From positions 1-64,000 of the forward strand of contig LNEZ01000085.1 in the NCBI GenBank assembly GCA_001464215.1: DNA of 64,000 bases, written 5' to 3'. The notes beneath the pieces are model-generated. The model ran no database searches. It had not been told where the DNA came from and saw only the letters and a program-made list of their open reading frames with translations. Of the stretch, positions 42,279 to 51,127 are shown in pieces. The translations under genes were made by a program, and so were the position numbers. Every line of letters starts with the position of its first letter. Position 1 is the first letter of the stretch. The DNA comes from Rhizobiales bacterium Ga0077548 (lineage in GTDB: Bacteria > Pseudomonadota > Alphaproteobacteria > Rhizobiales > Xanthobacteraceae).

Positions 42279-43879
42279 TATGCCGCCTTCGCGGTGGCGC
42301 TTTTCGCGATGCGCCGTGCTTCAGAAAGATCGAGGAACGTGCGATGCGCCTGCAAAGGATCGCTGTTTGGAAAATCCGAGCGGAAATGCCCGCCGCGGCT
42401 TTCGGTGCGCGTGAGTGCTGCGGAAGCGACGAGCAGCGCGGTCGTCGCCATATCACGCACCGACGGACGCTTCGCCGTCGCTTCGATATTCAGAATTTCG
42501 CCGAGTGCATGAACAAGACCCGCGCGGTTGCGGATCACCCCGACGTGCGCGGTCATCGCTTCACGCAGGCGCTTCGCATCTTCGATACCTTCGGCAGCGA
42601 GCGGTGGTGGCACTTCGCAGGAGTCCGCGGGCCAGGCGAGTGTCTGTGGCAGCGCGATGAGACCGCCAATGTCTTCGGCAATCCGCGTGGCATAGACGAC
42701 CGCTTCAAGAAGCGAGTTCGACGCAAGCCGGTTCGCGCCATGCGCGCCGGTGGAGGCCACCTCGCCCGCAGCCCAAAGTCCGTCCAGCGTCGCGCGTCCG
42801 TTCGCGTCCACCAGCACGCCGCCCATGTGATAGTGCGCGGCGGGCGCAATCGGCACGGGTTGTTTATCCGGGTCCAGACCGGCGGCCTTGCAGGCGGCAA
42901 ACACCGTCGGGAAACGTTCGGAGAATTTTTCCACAGAGCGCAGGTCGAGAAACGCACCGCGTCCGGCCTGAATTTCCGCGAACACACCGCGCGCAACGAT
43001 ATCGCGCGGTGCGAGTTCTGCGTCGGCATGAACCGGCAACATGAAGCGCTCGCCGTTCTTGTTGACGAGCACCGCACCCTCGCCGCGCAACGCTTCGGTG
43101 GCGAGCGGCGCGGGGTCTTTTCCGACATCGAGCGCGGTCGGATGGAATTGCACGAATTCGGGATCGGCGATGATGGCACCTGCGCGGGCGGCAGCAGCCA
43201 AGCCACGACCGCGCGCTTCGCGCGGATTGGTGGTGATCGCGTAGAGGCCGCCGATGCCGCCGGACGCCAACACCACCGCGCGTGCCGGTAACGCCATCGG
43301 TTTTCCGGCGCGGCCCGCGGGACGCGCATGAATGCCGGTGACATAACGGCCATCGACATAGAGGTCATCGACGACCAGACCTTCGAGCACGCGGATCGTC
43401 GGCGTGTTGCGCACAGCGGCGACGAGAGCCGCCATGATCGCGGCACCGGCGCGGTCGCCCTGCACGCGCACAATTCGTTTATGAGAGTGCGCGGCTTCGC
43501 GCGAGAGCATCAGCTTGCCTTCAAGATCGCGGTCGAACGGCACGCCATATTTCAATAGATCGTTGATGCGCGCGGGCGCTTCTTCCGCCATCGCGCGGAT
43601 GACTTTCTCGTCCACCGTGCCGGCACCGGCAGCCAGCGTATCGGCGACATGACTATCGATCGTGTCGCCATCACCTACCGCCGCTGCGATGCCGCCCTGC
43701 GCCCAAGCAGAAGACGCGCCTTCGCCGATCGGTGCGGCCGTCACGACCGTTACCGGACGCGGGCTTAGTTTCAGCGCGCAGAACAGGCCGGCGAGACCGC
43801 CGCCCACGATCACGACATCGTCGTGCCCGCTCCAGGAGCGCGGCGTCAGCGTGTCGGATGTGCGTGGGGAGTCGGACAT
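42278..43879 (-). CDS. nadB: L-aspartate oxidase
   Basis: Flavoenzyme that oxidises L-aspartate to iminoaspartate for quinolinate synthase. The 533-residue protein has the FAD motif [14 protein letters not shown], the [17 protein letters not shown] loop, and the succinate-dehydrogenase-like active region [25 protein letters not shown] with the His and Arg residues used in hydride removal. The ATG at 43877-43879, with AGAGGAAACC before it, gives MSDSPRTSD; a longer reading frame upstream passes through a repeat and is not coding. It lies between nadA and nadC, with a palindrome in the 118-base gap to nadA. Confidence 0.95.
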   Translation of the reverse strand: MSDSPRTSDTLTPRSWSGHDDVVIVGGGLAGLFCALKLSPRPVTVVTAAPIGEGASSAWAQGGIAAAVGDGDTIDSHVADTLAAGAGTVDEKVIRAMAEEAPARINDLLKYGVPFDRDLEGKLMLSREAAHSHKRIVRVQGDRAGAAIMAALVAAVRNTPTIRVLEGLVVDDLYVDGRYVTGIHARPAGRAGKPMALPARAVVLASGGIGGLYAITTNPREARGRGLAAAARAGAIIADPEFVQFHPTALDVGKDPAPLATEALRGEGAVLVNKNGERFMLPVHADAELAPRDIVARGVFAEIQAGRGAFLDLRSVEKFSERFPTVFAACKAAGLDPDKQPVPIAPAAHYHMGGVLVDANGRATLDGLWAAGEVASTGAHGANRLASNSLLEAVVYATRIAEDIGGLIALPQTLAWPADSCEVPPPLAAEGIEDAKRLREAMTAHVGVIRNRAGLVHALGEILNIEATAKRPSVRDMATTALLVASAALTRTESRGGHFRSDFPNSDPLQAHRTFLDLSEARRIAKSATAKAA

Positions 43880-43896
43880 CTTGGTTTCCTCTATCG

Positions 43897-43993
43897 CCTC
43901 ATCCTGAGGAGCGCGAGCGATAGCGAGCGCGTCTCGAAGGATGAGGCCCCGTGGTTCGAGACGCGGGCTTTGCCCGCTCCTCACCACGAGGCC
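43897..43993. repeat. Dispersed palindromic element, CCTCATCC type, inside the nad operon
   Basis: Arms CCTCATCC (43897-43904) and GGATGAGG (43939-43946) enclose inner pairs such as GAGCGCG..CGCGTCTCG; a second hairpin follows (GAGACGCGGGC with GCCCGCTCCTC, and CACGAGGCC). It lies between nadB and nadA, so in the transcript it could cut or stabilise the message. Similar elements are frequent in Bradyrhizobium-like genomes, by recollection. Confidence 0.8.
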
Positions 43994-43997
43994 TTCC

Positions 43998-45125
43998 TTA
44001 GCTCTTCAGATGGATCATGCGCTCGACCGCACGGCGGGCTTTCGCGGCGATAGCCGGATCGATTTCGACCTCCTCACGGAGATAAACGAGGCTGTCGAGA
44101 ATTTTCGGCAGCGTGATCCGCTTCATGTGCGGGCAGAGATTGCACGGCCGGATAAACTCCGTGTCCGGCGCTTCGGCCTGCACGTTGTCGGCCATCGAGC
44201 ATTCGGTGACCATGACGACGCGCTTCGGCTTCTTCGTCTTCACGTAGTTCAGGATGCCGGAGGTCGAGCCGGTGAAATCGGCTTCCGCGATCACATCGGG
44301 CGGGCATTCCGGGTGCGCGAGAATCTGCACAGACGGATCCGCTTCGCGATAGCGGCGCAGCTCCTCGCCCGTGAAGCGCTCATGCACTTCGCAGTGGCCC
44401 TTCCAGGCGATGATCTTCACTTTGGTCTGGGTCGCAACCCAGCGCGCAAGGAATTCGTCGGGAATGCAGATTACGCGATCCACGCCGAAGCTCTCCACCA
44501 CCTGCACTGCGTTCGACGAAGTGCAGCAGATGTCGCTCTCGGCTTTCACGTCGGCGGAAGTGTTCACGTAAGTCACGACCGGCACGCCGGGATAGCGCTC
44601 GCGAAGCAACCGCACGTCCTCGCCGGTAATCGACTGCGCGAGCGAGCAGCCCGCGCGCAGATCGGGGATCAGCACGGTCTTGTCCGGGTTCAGCAACTTC
44701 GAGGTCTCGGCCATGAAGTGCACGCCACCCTGAATGATGATGTCGGCCTTCGACTTCGCGGCTTCCTTGGCAAGCTGCAAGCTGTCGCCGACGAAGTCGG
44801 CAACGCAGTTATAGATTTCCGGCGTCTGGTAGTTGTGCGCGAGCAGCACCGCGTTGCGCTGTTTCTTCAGGCGATTGATCGCGGCGACGTAAGGCGCGTG
44901 AAACGGCCACTCGACCGGCGGAATGACGGCTTTCACCTTTTCATACAGGTGCGCAGTCTCGCGCTCGACTTCCTTGTTCCATTCCAGCTCAGGCATCGGC
45001 AGCACGCCGAATTTCTTCGCGGCGGCGCCAGTGCTTGGACGCGGCACGGCGAAATCGCCGCGCGCGACCGGCGGGGTCACGACTTCCACGTGGGGCCGAA
45101 TGTTGCGGTCAATGATGGCTACCAT
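43998..45125 (-). CDS. nadA: Quinolinate synthase
   Basis: Oxygen-sensitive 4Fe-4S enzyme that condenses iminoaspartate with dihydroxyacetone phosphate to quinolinate. The 375 residues contain [24 protein letters not shown], cluster Cys in [19 protein letters not shown] and [15 protein letters not shown]. The ATG at 45123-45125 has GGAGG upstream (family start MVAIID). A leading TTG 4 codons up is dropped. It is the first gene of the nad operon; 30 bases upstream is a perfect inverted repeat (45155-45175), probably the NadQ operator. Confidence 0.96.
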   Translation of the reverse strand: MVAIIDRNIRPHVEVVTPPVARGDFAVPRPSTGAAAKKFGVLPMPELEWNKEVERETAHLYEKVKAVIPPVEWPFHAPYVAAINRLKKQRNAVLLAHNYQTPEIYNCVADFVGDSLQLAKEAAKSKADIIIQGGVHFMAETSKLLNPDKTVLIPDLRAGCSLAQSITGEDVRLLRERYPGVPVVTYVNTSADVKAESDICCTSSNAVQVVESFGVDRVICIPDEFLARWVATQTKVKIIAWKGHCEVHERFTGEELRRYREADPSVQILAHPECPPDVIAEADFTGSTSGILNYVKTKKPKRVVMVTECSMADNVQAEAPDTEFIRPCNLCPHMKRITLPKILDSLVYLREEVEIDPAIAAKARRAVERMIHLKS

Positions 45126-45154
45126 AGGCGCCTCCAAACCTTCCCTGCGAGCCT

Positions 45155-45175
45155 ATATGCTCGAAATGAGCATAT
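45155..45175. promoter_or_regulatory. Candidate NadQ operator upstream of nadA
   Basis: ATATGCTC (45155-45162) and GAGCATAT (45168-45175) are perfect 8-bp arms with a 5-base spacer GAAAT, giving a 21-bp operator 30 bases before nadA. A weak second copy is centred at 45219 (right arm GAGCAAAT, same spacer length). Repression of nadABC through this site by the neighbouring NadQ-like protein is the simplest model, but the site is not tested here. Confidence 0.75.
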
Positions 45176-45402
45176 GCGGATACAGAAAAGACCGGCTCTT
45201 GCCGGGGCTTATTCTCACTTCGAGCAAATATATAACCTATTCCGGGTAATTCCGCTAGTCCCCCTCCTCAATCTGCCCATGCGCTTTATCGATAGCAGCG
45301 CAGCGCAAAACGATTTTGGCCTGATAAGCTTCGCGTCTAGGTTTCGCACGCGCGAAGGCAGCCCGCGCCGCAGAATCAATTCCGGCAGCCGGGAATGCCC
45401 AG

Positions 45403-46665
45403 ATGTCCACGACGCCCGCTCCGGCTGCGCCCGCGCCGCTGCTCTCCTTCCTGAAGAACCCGCTGGTGCTGGTGATCGCCGGTTGCATGATCGCGATCGT
45501 CACCTTCGGGCCGCGCTCATCCTTCGGATTCTTCCTGACGCCAATGTCCGCGCAATACGGCTGGGGCCGCGACGTGTTCGCGCTCGCCTTTGCCTTGCAG
45601 AATTTGCTCTGGGGTCTCGGTACGCCATTCGCGGGTGCGATCGCCGACCGCTTCGGCACCGCCAAGGTGCTTGCCGGCGGCGCGGTGCTCTACTGCCTCG
45701 GTCTCGCGCTCATGACCTATTCAACCACGCCGGTGACGCTGAACATCACCGGCGGCGTGCTGATCGGCTTCGGGCTCTCGGCCTGCTCGTTCAACATTGT
45801 GCTCACCGCTTTCGGCAAGCTGGTGCCGGAGGAATGGCGCGGCCTCGCCTTCGGCGCGGGCACGGCTGCCGGTTCGTTCGGACAGTTTCTGTTCGCACCG
45901 TTCGGTGTCGCACTGATTCAAAACTACGGCTGGCAGTTCGCGCTATTTGTGTTCGCGGCGCTCGTGCTGCTCGTCATTCCGTTCTCGGTGGCGCTGATGA
46001 CGGCGAGCAACAAGCAAGCCGTGAATTCGCAAAACGCAACGGCTGCGGAAGCGCAGACGCTACGCGCAGCGCTCGCAGAGGCCTTCGGGCATAAGTCTTA
46101 CGTTTTGCTTGTCACCGGCTTCTTCACCTGCGGCTTTCAACTCGCATTCGTGACTGCGCATTTGCCGTCGTATCTCCTCGACCGCGGGCTCTCGGCGCAG
46201 GTCGGCGGCTGGACCCTTGCGATCATCGGCCTCTTTAATATCGCGGGTTCGTTCGGTGCCGGCTATCTCGGCAACAAAATGCCGAAGCGCTACATCCTCT
46301 CCGCGATTTATCTGACGCGCGCGATTTCGATAGCGATCTTCGTCTCGATCCCGCCGAGCGTCGAAGCGACGCTCGCTTTCGCAGTCATCACCGGTCTCAC
46401 CTGGCTCTCGACCGTACCGCCGACGTCGTCGCTCGTGCAGATCATGTTCGGCTCGAAGTGGTTCGCGATGCTTTATGGCTTCGTGTTCTTCAGTCATCAG
46501 GTCGGGAGCTTCCTCGGCGTCTATCTCGGCGGCCTCGCCTTCGAGATGTTCGGCTCGTACCAGATCGTTTGGTGGCTGTCGGTGACGTTCGGCGTGCTGT
46601 CGGCGCTCATCAATCTGCCGATTGTCGAAAAGCCGGTTGCGCGCCTCGGCGCGGCGGCGGCTTAG
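45403..46665 (+). CDS. MFS transporter, oxalate/monocarboxylate-like (copy 1)
   Basis: Major facilitator of 420 residues with about 12 membrane helices. Helix 1 region reads FGPRSSFGFFLTPMSAQYGWGRD, and the A-loop GAIADRFGTAKVLAGG carries the conserved Asp-Arg pair. It resembles the MFS monocarboxylate/oxalate-formate groups; the substrate cannot be set. The next gene is a close paralogue, and the pair is divergent from nadA across about 277 bases that hold the nad operator. Start ATG 45403 gives MSTTPAPAAPAP, a plausible N-terminus. Confidence 0.87.
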   Translation: MSTTPAPAAPAPLLSFLKNPLVLVIAGCMIAIVTFGPRSSFGFFLTPMSAQYGWGRDVFALAFALQNLLWGLGTPFAGAIADRFGTAKVLAGGAVLYCLGLALMTYSTTPVTLNITGGVLIGFGLSACSFNIVLTAFGKLVPEEWRGLAFGAGTAAGSFGQFLFAPFGVALIQNYGWQFALFVFAALVLLVIPFSVALMTASNKQAVNSQNATAAEAQTLRAALAEAFGHKSYVLLVTGFFTCGFQLAFVTAHLPSYLLDRGLSAQVGGWTLAIIGLFNIAGSFGAGYLGNKMPKRYILSAIYLTRAISIAIFVSIPPSVEATLAFAVITGLTWLSTVPPTSSLVQIMFGSKWFAMLYGFVFFSHQVGSFLGVYLGGLAFEMFGSYQIVWWLSVTFGVLSALINLPIVEKPVARLGAAAA

Positions 46666-46669
46666 CAAC

Positions 46670-47902
46670 ATGAGCGAGGCGGCGCGCACACTCGGCTGGC
46701 GCACACCACTGATCATCCTGATCTGCGGCTGCTTGCTTGCGCTCATCGGCTTCGGCCCGCGCTCGACGCTCGGACTGTTTCTTTCGCCGATAACGCAAGA
46801 GAAAGGCTGGGGGCGCGATGTCTATGCGTTCGCGCTGGCCTTGCAGATGTTGCTTTGGGGCGCAGCCCAACCTTTTGTCGGCGGCATCGCCGATAAGTTC
46901 GGCGCAGTGCGCGTGATGTGGATCGGGGCCGTGCTTTACGCGCTCGGCCTCACCGGCATGGCTTACGCGACATCGCAGGGCGCGCTGATTGTATCGGCGG
47001 GCTTTCTGATCGGCTTCGGTCTCGCGGGCACATCTTTTACCGTCGTGATCGGCGCCTTCGGAAAACTGCTGCCCGCGAACTGGCGCTCGATTTCGTTTGG
47101 CATCGGCACGGCAGCAAGTTCGTTCGGTCAGTTTCTATTTTCGCCGCTCGCGGTCGGGCTGAACCAGTCGCTGAACTGGCACTATACGCTCCTGATCTTC
47201 GCCGTGATCGTGCTTGCGATCATGCCGCTATCGCTGGCGCTCGCGCTTCCCCGCGATGCGCAAGCGAATACAACCGATGGCCCGGTGCAATCCGTCAAGG
47301 AAGCGCTGCGCGAAGCGCTGAGCCACCGCAGCTATGTGCTGCTCATTCTCGGTTACTTCACCTGCGGCTTTCAGGTGTTCTTCATCACGGTTCACCTGCC
47401 GGCCTATCTCGTGGATCGCGGGCTCGGCGTCGACATCGGCGCCTGGACCATCGGGCTGATCGGTCTCTTCAACATCATCGGCTCGATCAGCGCGGGTTAT
47501 CTCGGCGACAAGATGCCGAAGCGATACATCTTGGCTGCGATCTATTTCCTGCGCTCGCTTGCCATCGTCGTTTTCATTCTCGTTCCGGCGACACCGCTGA
47601 CATCCATGATTTTCGGCGCGACCATCGGCTTGTTGTGGCTCTCCACGATCCCGCCGACGCAGGCGCTGGTTGCGCTGATGTTCGGGACGCGCTGGCTCAC
47701 GATGCTCGCGGGCCTCGCTTTCTTCAGCCATCAGGTCGGCGGTTTTCTCGGCGTGTGGCTCGGCGGCATTCTGTATGAACGCACCGGCTCCTATGACGTG
47801 ATCTGGTATTTGACGATCCTGCTCGGTTTCTTCGCGGCCGCCGTGAACCTTCCTATTGTCGAGAAGCCCGTCGCGCGCCCGGTTGCGGCTTCCGCTGCTT
47901 AG
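46670..47902 (+). CDS. MFS transporter, oxalate/monocarboxylate-like (copy 2)
   Basis: Second MFS gene, 410 residues, 4 bases after the first. Matching stretches run along the whole length: FGPRSTLGLFLSPITQEKGW, LLWGAAQPFVGGIADKFG, GLFNIIGSISAGYLGDKMPKRYI and the last NLPIVEKPVARP, against the same positions in copy 1. This is a tandem duplication that has diverged. ATG 46670 is preferred; the open frame begins 48 bases earlier inside copy 1. Likely co-transcribed with the first gene. Confidence 0.88.
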   Translation: MSEAARTLGWRTPLIILICGCLLALIGFGPRSTLGLFLSPITQEKGWGRDVYAFALALQMLLWGAAQPFVGGIADKFGAVRVMWIGAVLYALGLTGMAYATSQGALIVSAGFLIGFGLAGTSFTVVIGAFGKLLPANWRSISFGIGTAASSFGQFLFSPLAVGLNQSLNWHYTLLIFAVIVLAIMPLSLALALPRDAQANTTDGPVQSVKEALREALSHRSYVLLILGYFTCGFQVFFITVHLPAYLVDRGLGVDIGAWTIGLIGLFNIIGSISAGYLGDKMPKRYILAAIYFLRSLAIVVFILVPATPLTSMIFGATIGLLWLSTIPPTQALVALMFGTRWLTMLAGLAFFSHQVGGFLGVWLGGILYERTGSYDVIWYLTILLGFFAAAVNLPIVEKPVARPVAASAA

Positions 47903-48015
47903 ACGAACAAGGTCGGCGCCGATTCACCGCGACCCACGTTTGACGTGCAGCCTTCGGACTCGGCCTGCGCTCGGTTCCATGTTACCTACCGCGTTGTGCA
48001 AAAAGGATTGTACTC

Positions 48016-48585
48016 ATGACGGCAACAGCAATCAGCAGATTTCCTGTTCCTTCTCTCGACGAGATGCCAGCCGATATTCGAGAGCGCGTTCTTGCTGTGC
48101 AGGAAAAGTCAGGTTTCATTCCCAACGTATTTCTCGTGCTGGCGCATCGGCCCGAGGAATTCCGGGCGTTCTTTGCCTACCACGACGCGATTATGGAAAA
48201 GCCCGGCAATATTACGAAAGCCGAAAGGGAGATGATTATTGTTGCTACGAGCAACATCAATCAGTGTCAGTACTGCGTCGTTGCACATGGTGCTATCCTC
48301 CGTGTCAGAGCGAAGAACCCTTTGATAGCCGATCAGGTCGCAGTAAATTACCGCAAAGCCGACATTACCGAACGCCAGAAAGCTATGCTCGATTTTGCGA
48401 TGAAGGTATCGACTGCCGCTTATGAAGTGAACGACAGCGACATCGATCAACTGAAGGAGCACAGATTTACGGAAGAGGATGCCTGGGATATCGCAGCAAT
48501 TTCCGCATTTTTTGGTTTGTCCAACCGCCTTGCAAACGTGACCAGCATGAAGCCAAACACTGAATTCTATACGCTCGGTCGCTGA
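48016..48585 (+). CDS. Peroxidase-related CMD/AhpD family protein
   Basis: Alkylhydroperoxidase/carboxymuconolactone-type protein of 189 residues. The redox motif CQYCVVAHGAILR (C-x-x-C with downstream His) is near residue 80, and the surrounding EREMIIVATSNINQ and FAMKVSTAAYEVNDSDIDQL helices match the uncharacterised peroxidase-related group. It probably reduces peroxides with a CxxC disulphide exchange. ATG 48016 has AAAAGGA in front. Codons are softer (more AT-ending) than in the neighbours, so recent transfer is possible, but not shown. Confidence 0.85.
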   Translation: MTATAISRFPVPSLDEMPADIRERVLAVQEKSGFIPNVFLVLAHRPEEFRAFFAYHDAIMEKPGNITKAEREMIIVATSNINQCQYCVVAHGAILRVRAKNPLIADQVAVNYRKADITERQKAMLDFAMKVSTAAYEVNDSDIDQLKEHRFTEEDAWDIAAISAFFGLSNRLANVTSMKPNTEFYTLGR

Positions 48586-48624
48586 TTATAGCGGTTCGGC
48601 AGAAAGCGCTGTTAGCAAATACCT

Positions 48625-49605
48625 ATGGGAAAATTCAAAGCCATTGTTGTGCCTGAGAAAGGCCAACCCGCAGCACTCGGCGAATTCGACGAGAGCTCGC
48701 TCATGGACGGCGACGTCACGGTCGCGGTCGAATATTCCACCGTAAATTACAAGGACGGTCTCGCGATCACCGGCAAAGCGCCGGTCGTACGCCGTTTTCC
48801 GATGATCCCCGGCATCGATTTCGCCGGCAAAGTCGAAAGCTCGTCGCATCCGGATTTCAAAGCAGGCGACAGCGTGGTGCTCAACGGCTGGGGCACCGGC
48901 GAAACGCATCTCGGCGCTTACGGCGCGAAGTCCCGCGTGAAGGGCGACTGGCTCGTCAAACTTCCCGAGGGCATGACTTCGCGCGAGGCGATGGCGGTCG
49001 GCACCGCGGGCTACACCGCGATGCTCTGCGTGATCGCGCTCGAAAAATATGGCGTGAAGCCCGCTGACGGTCCGATCGTCGTGACGGGTGCCGCGGGCGG
49101 TGTCGGTTCGGTTGCAATCGCCGTGCTCTCAAAGCTCGGTTATCAAGTCGCGGCATCCACCGGCCGCGCGAGCGAGGCGGACTATCTGAAATCGCTCGGT
49201 GCGTCCGAAATCATCGACCGCGCGGAGCTTTCCAATCCGGCAAAGCCGCTCGCCAAGGAGCGCTTCGCGGGCGGCATCGACTCGGTCGGCTCGCATACGC
49301 TCGCAAACGTGCTCTCCATGACGAAATACGGCGGCGCGGTTGCGGCCTGCGGCCTTGCCGCGGGCATGGACCTGCCCGCCTCGGTTGCGCCATTCATCTT
49401 GCGCGGGGTGTCGTTGCTCGGCGTCGACTCGGTCATGTGTCCGAAGCCGCGCAGACAGGAAGCCTGGAAGCGTCTAGCCAGCGATCTCGACCGCAAGAAG
49501 CTCGAAGCCATGACGACCGAGATTCCGCTCGAAGGCGTATTCGAACTCGCGCCCAAAATTCTGGCGGGGCAAGTGCGGGGGCGCACAGTCGTCAAGATTG
49601 GCTGA
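48625..49605 (+). CDS. acuI: Acrylyl-CoA reductase (AcuI/YhdH-type MDR oxidoreductase)
   Basis: Medium-chain zinc-independent dehydrogenase of 326 residues that uses NADPH to reduce acrylyl-CoA to propionyl-CoA in relatives. The N-terminal [20 protein letters not shown] and [18 protein letters not shown] are AcuI-like, the Rossmann motif [21 protein letters not shown] is near 153, and the C-terminal [20 protein letters not shown] closes the family pattern. Start ATG 48625 follows TTAGCAAATACCT, a poor ribosome site. It could work in 3-hydroxypropionate or DMSP-derived propionate metabolism; the symbol is by similarity only. Confidence 0.85.
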   Translation: MGKFKAIVVPEKGQPAALGEFDESSLMDGDVTVAVEYSTVNYKDGLAITGKAPVVRRFPMIPGIDFAGKVESSSHPDFKAGDSVVLNGWGTGETHLGAYGAKSRVKGDWLVKLPEGMTSREAMAVGTAGYTAMLCVIALEKYGVKPADGPIVVTGAAGGVGSVAIAVLSKLGYQVAASTGRASEADYLKSLGASEIIDRAELSNPAKPLAKERFAGGIDSVGSHTLANVLSMTKYGGAVAACGLAAGMDLPASVAPFILRGVSLLGVDSVMCPKPRRQEAWKRLASDLDRKKLEAMTTEIPLEGVFELAPKILAGQVRGRTVVKIG

Positions 49606-49688
49606 TAGCGGGCGGTGCAGTTTAACTTGACAAGGGGCCGGGCTTCCTGCGCAACCTTGTACCCATAGTTGGTGGCGGGTTCCGTCAG

Positions 49689-50114
49689 ATGATTCGCTTC
49701 GGCTTTCTTGCAATCGCAACGCTGTTCTTTTCTGCTTCCGCGTCGGCTGAAGGCCTTACCGCGAAGCAGGCTCGCGCCTTCGTCGCGGGCAAACTGTTTT
49801 CCTATGAATGTTTCGACGGCACGACCGGCGTCGGCCGCATCAATAACGACGGCTCCGCTGCCGGGACCATCCGGATCACGGGCAAGGACCCGACACGTTA
49901 TGTGCGGCTGCCGGTGAACACGCTCTATGAGAGCGGCGAGCAAATCTGCGCGACCCTGAAAGGGCTGCCGTTCACGCCCTGCTTCAACCTCACAAAAACC
50001 AGCGAATTCAGTTTTCGCGGCGCGGTCTCCGGCATGGGCTTCATGTATTGCGACTTCTCGCGCGGCGGACGCCCGACCGTCACCAAGCGGACCCGCGCGC
50101 CGAAAACGGAATAG
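49689..50114 (+). CDS. Hypothetical exported protein
   Basis: Not recognised. The 141-residue protein begins with a signal peptide (RFGFLAIATLFFSASASAEG, cut after about residue 20). The mature part has a beta-rich look (YECFDGTTGVGRINNDGSAAGTIRI) and four Cys (CFDG, QICAT, PCFN, YCDF), which could form two disulphides in the periplasm. The C-terminus is basic. It lies between AcuI and the convergent LysR gene and has no obvious operon partners. The Shine-Dalgarno site is weak. Function not proposed. Confidence 0.65.
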   Translation: MIRFGFLAIATLFFSASASAEGLTAKQARAFVAGKLFSYECFDGTTGVGRINNDGSAAGTIRITGKDPTRYVRLPVNTLYESGEQICATLKGLPFTPCFNLTKTSEFSFRGAVSGMGFMYCDFSRGGRPTVTKRTRAPKTE

Positions 50115-50120
50115 CTTTTT

Positions 50121-51038
50121 CTATTTTCCGTTCTTCAGCGGCGCATCGTTCGTGCATTCGATGATGCCGCGGCGCTTGCCGATTTCCACCGCAGTGTAAT
50201 CCATGAAGGCGCGGACACGCGCAGTATTCTTCAGGTCAGGATGCGTGAGCAGCCAGAGCCCGGCTTCGATCTCGGGATCGGGGAATGCAACGCGCGTGAG
50301 CCCCGGCGTTGCCGCGCCGATGAAGCAGGGAATAAGCGCCATGCCGCCGCCAGCCGCGACCGCCTCGGCAAGTCCGAGCACGGTGTTCAGCTTGTAAACG
50401 ATCCGGTCAGCGCCGGCGTTGTCGATGAGCCATTTCGTCGGCTTAGGTCCGCCGATGCCGTCGGATAAACCGATCCAGTTGTAACGGCGCGCGTCGGATG
50501 CAGTAAAATTTTTCGGCGCTTCGCCGTTCGCCGCGAAAATCGCCCAGCGGATTCCGGCTAACCTGCGGCCGATAAGGCTTTCCGGCGGCCGCTCGGTCGC
50601 GCGGACAGCAATATCCGCATCGCGCTTCGAGAGATTAAGCGGCTCGTTGCCGACCACGATGTCGAGGCTGATTTCGGGATAGGCACGCCGGAAACCGACG
50701 AAGACCTCCGAGAGCAGATGCACCAAGAGCGTGTCGTTGGTGGTGACACGCAGATCGCCTGATGGACGAAGGTCTTGGCCCGTGATCTTACGCTCTAAAT
50801 CGACGATCTCGTCGGCGATGCGGTTTGCGAGATCGACCATCTTCTCGCCTGCCGCGGTCGGTGCGTAGCCGGTGCGGCTGCGCTCGAAGAGGCGCGCGCC
50901 CATCGCTTTTTCCAAAGCGCCAAGCCTGCGGAATACGGTCGAATGATTGATGCCAAGGCTGTCTGCGGCACCTGCCAGCGAACGAGCCTCGGCAATTGCG
51001 CGCACGAGACGGAACTCGTCCCAAACGATCTCGGCCAT
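50121..51038 (-). CDS. LysR family transcriptional regulator
   Basis: Regulator of 305 residues. The N-terminal winged HTH is complete (FRLVRAIAEARSLAGAADSLG then INHSTVFRRLGALEKAMGARLFER), and the C-terminal co-inducer domain runs about 90-300. The ATG at 51036-51038 gives the usual start MAEIVWDEFRLV. A longer in-frame start (51053) is less likely. Targets are unknown; the convergent gene is the hypothetical exported protein. A LysR gene usually regulates its divergent neighbour, but here the neighbouring leftward gene (TPR) starts 1.8 kb away, so this rule gives no hint. Confidence 0.9.
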   Translation of the reverse strand: MAEIVWDEFRLVRAIAEARSLAGAADSLGINHSTVFRRLGALEKAMGARLFERSRTGYAPTAAGEKMVDLANRIADEIVDLERKITGQDLRPSGDLRVTTNDTLLVHLLSEVFVGFRRAYPEISLDIVVGNEPLNLSKRDADIAVRATERPPESLIGRRLAGIRWAIFAANGEAPKNFTASDARRYNWIGLSDGIGGPKPTKWLIDNAGADRIVYKLNTVLGLAEAVAAGGGMALIPCFIGAATPGLTRVAFPDPEIEAGLWLLTHPDLKNTARVRAFMDYTAVEIGKRRGIIECTNDAPLKNGK

Positions 51039-51127
51039 TTTGCATCCACGCAACTAAGAAAGCGAAGATGCAGTATGGCTTTGCGATTTCCCAACGGCTA
51101 GCCGCGGGACGATCACGGATACGTTAT

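Noticed and set aside
43941-46094. A 717-codon open frame on the plus strand opposite nadB and nadA and running into the MFS gene
   Set aside because: It lies opposite two clear nad genes, its translation has no family resemblance and is rich in His, Arg and Asp as expected for the reverse of GC-rich coding DNA.
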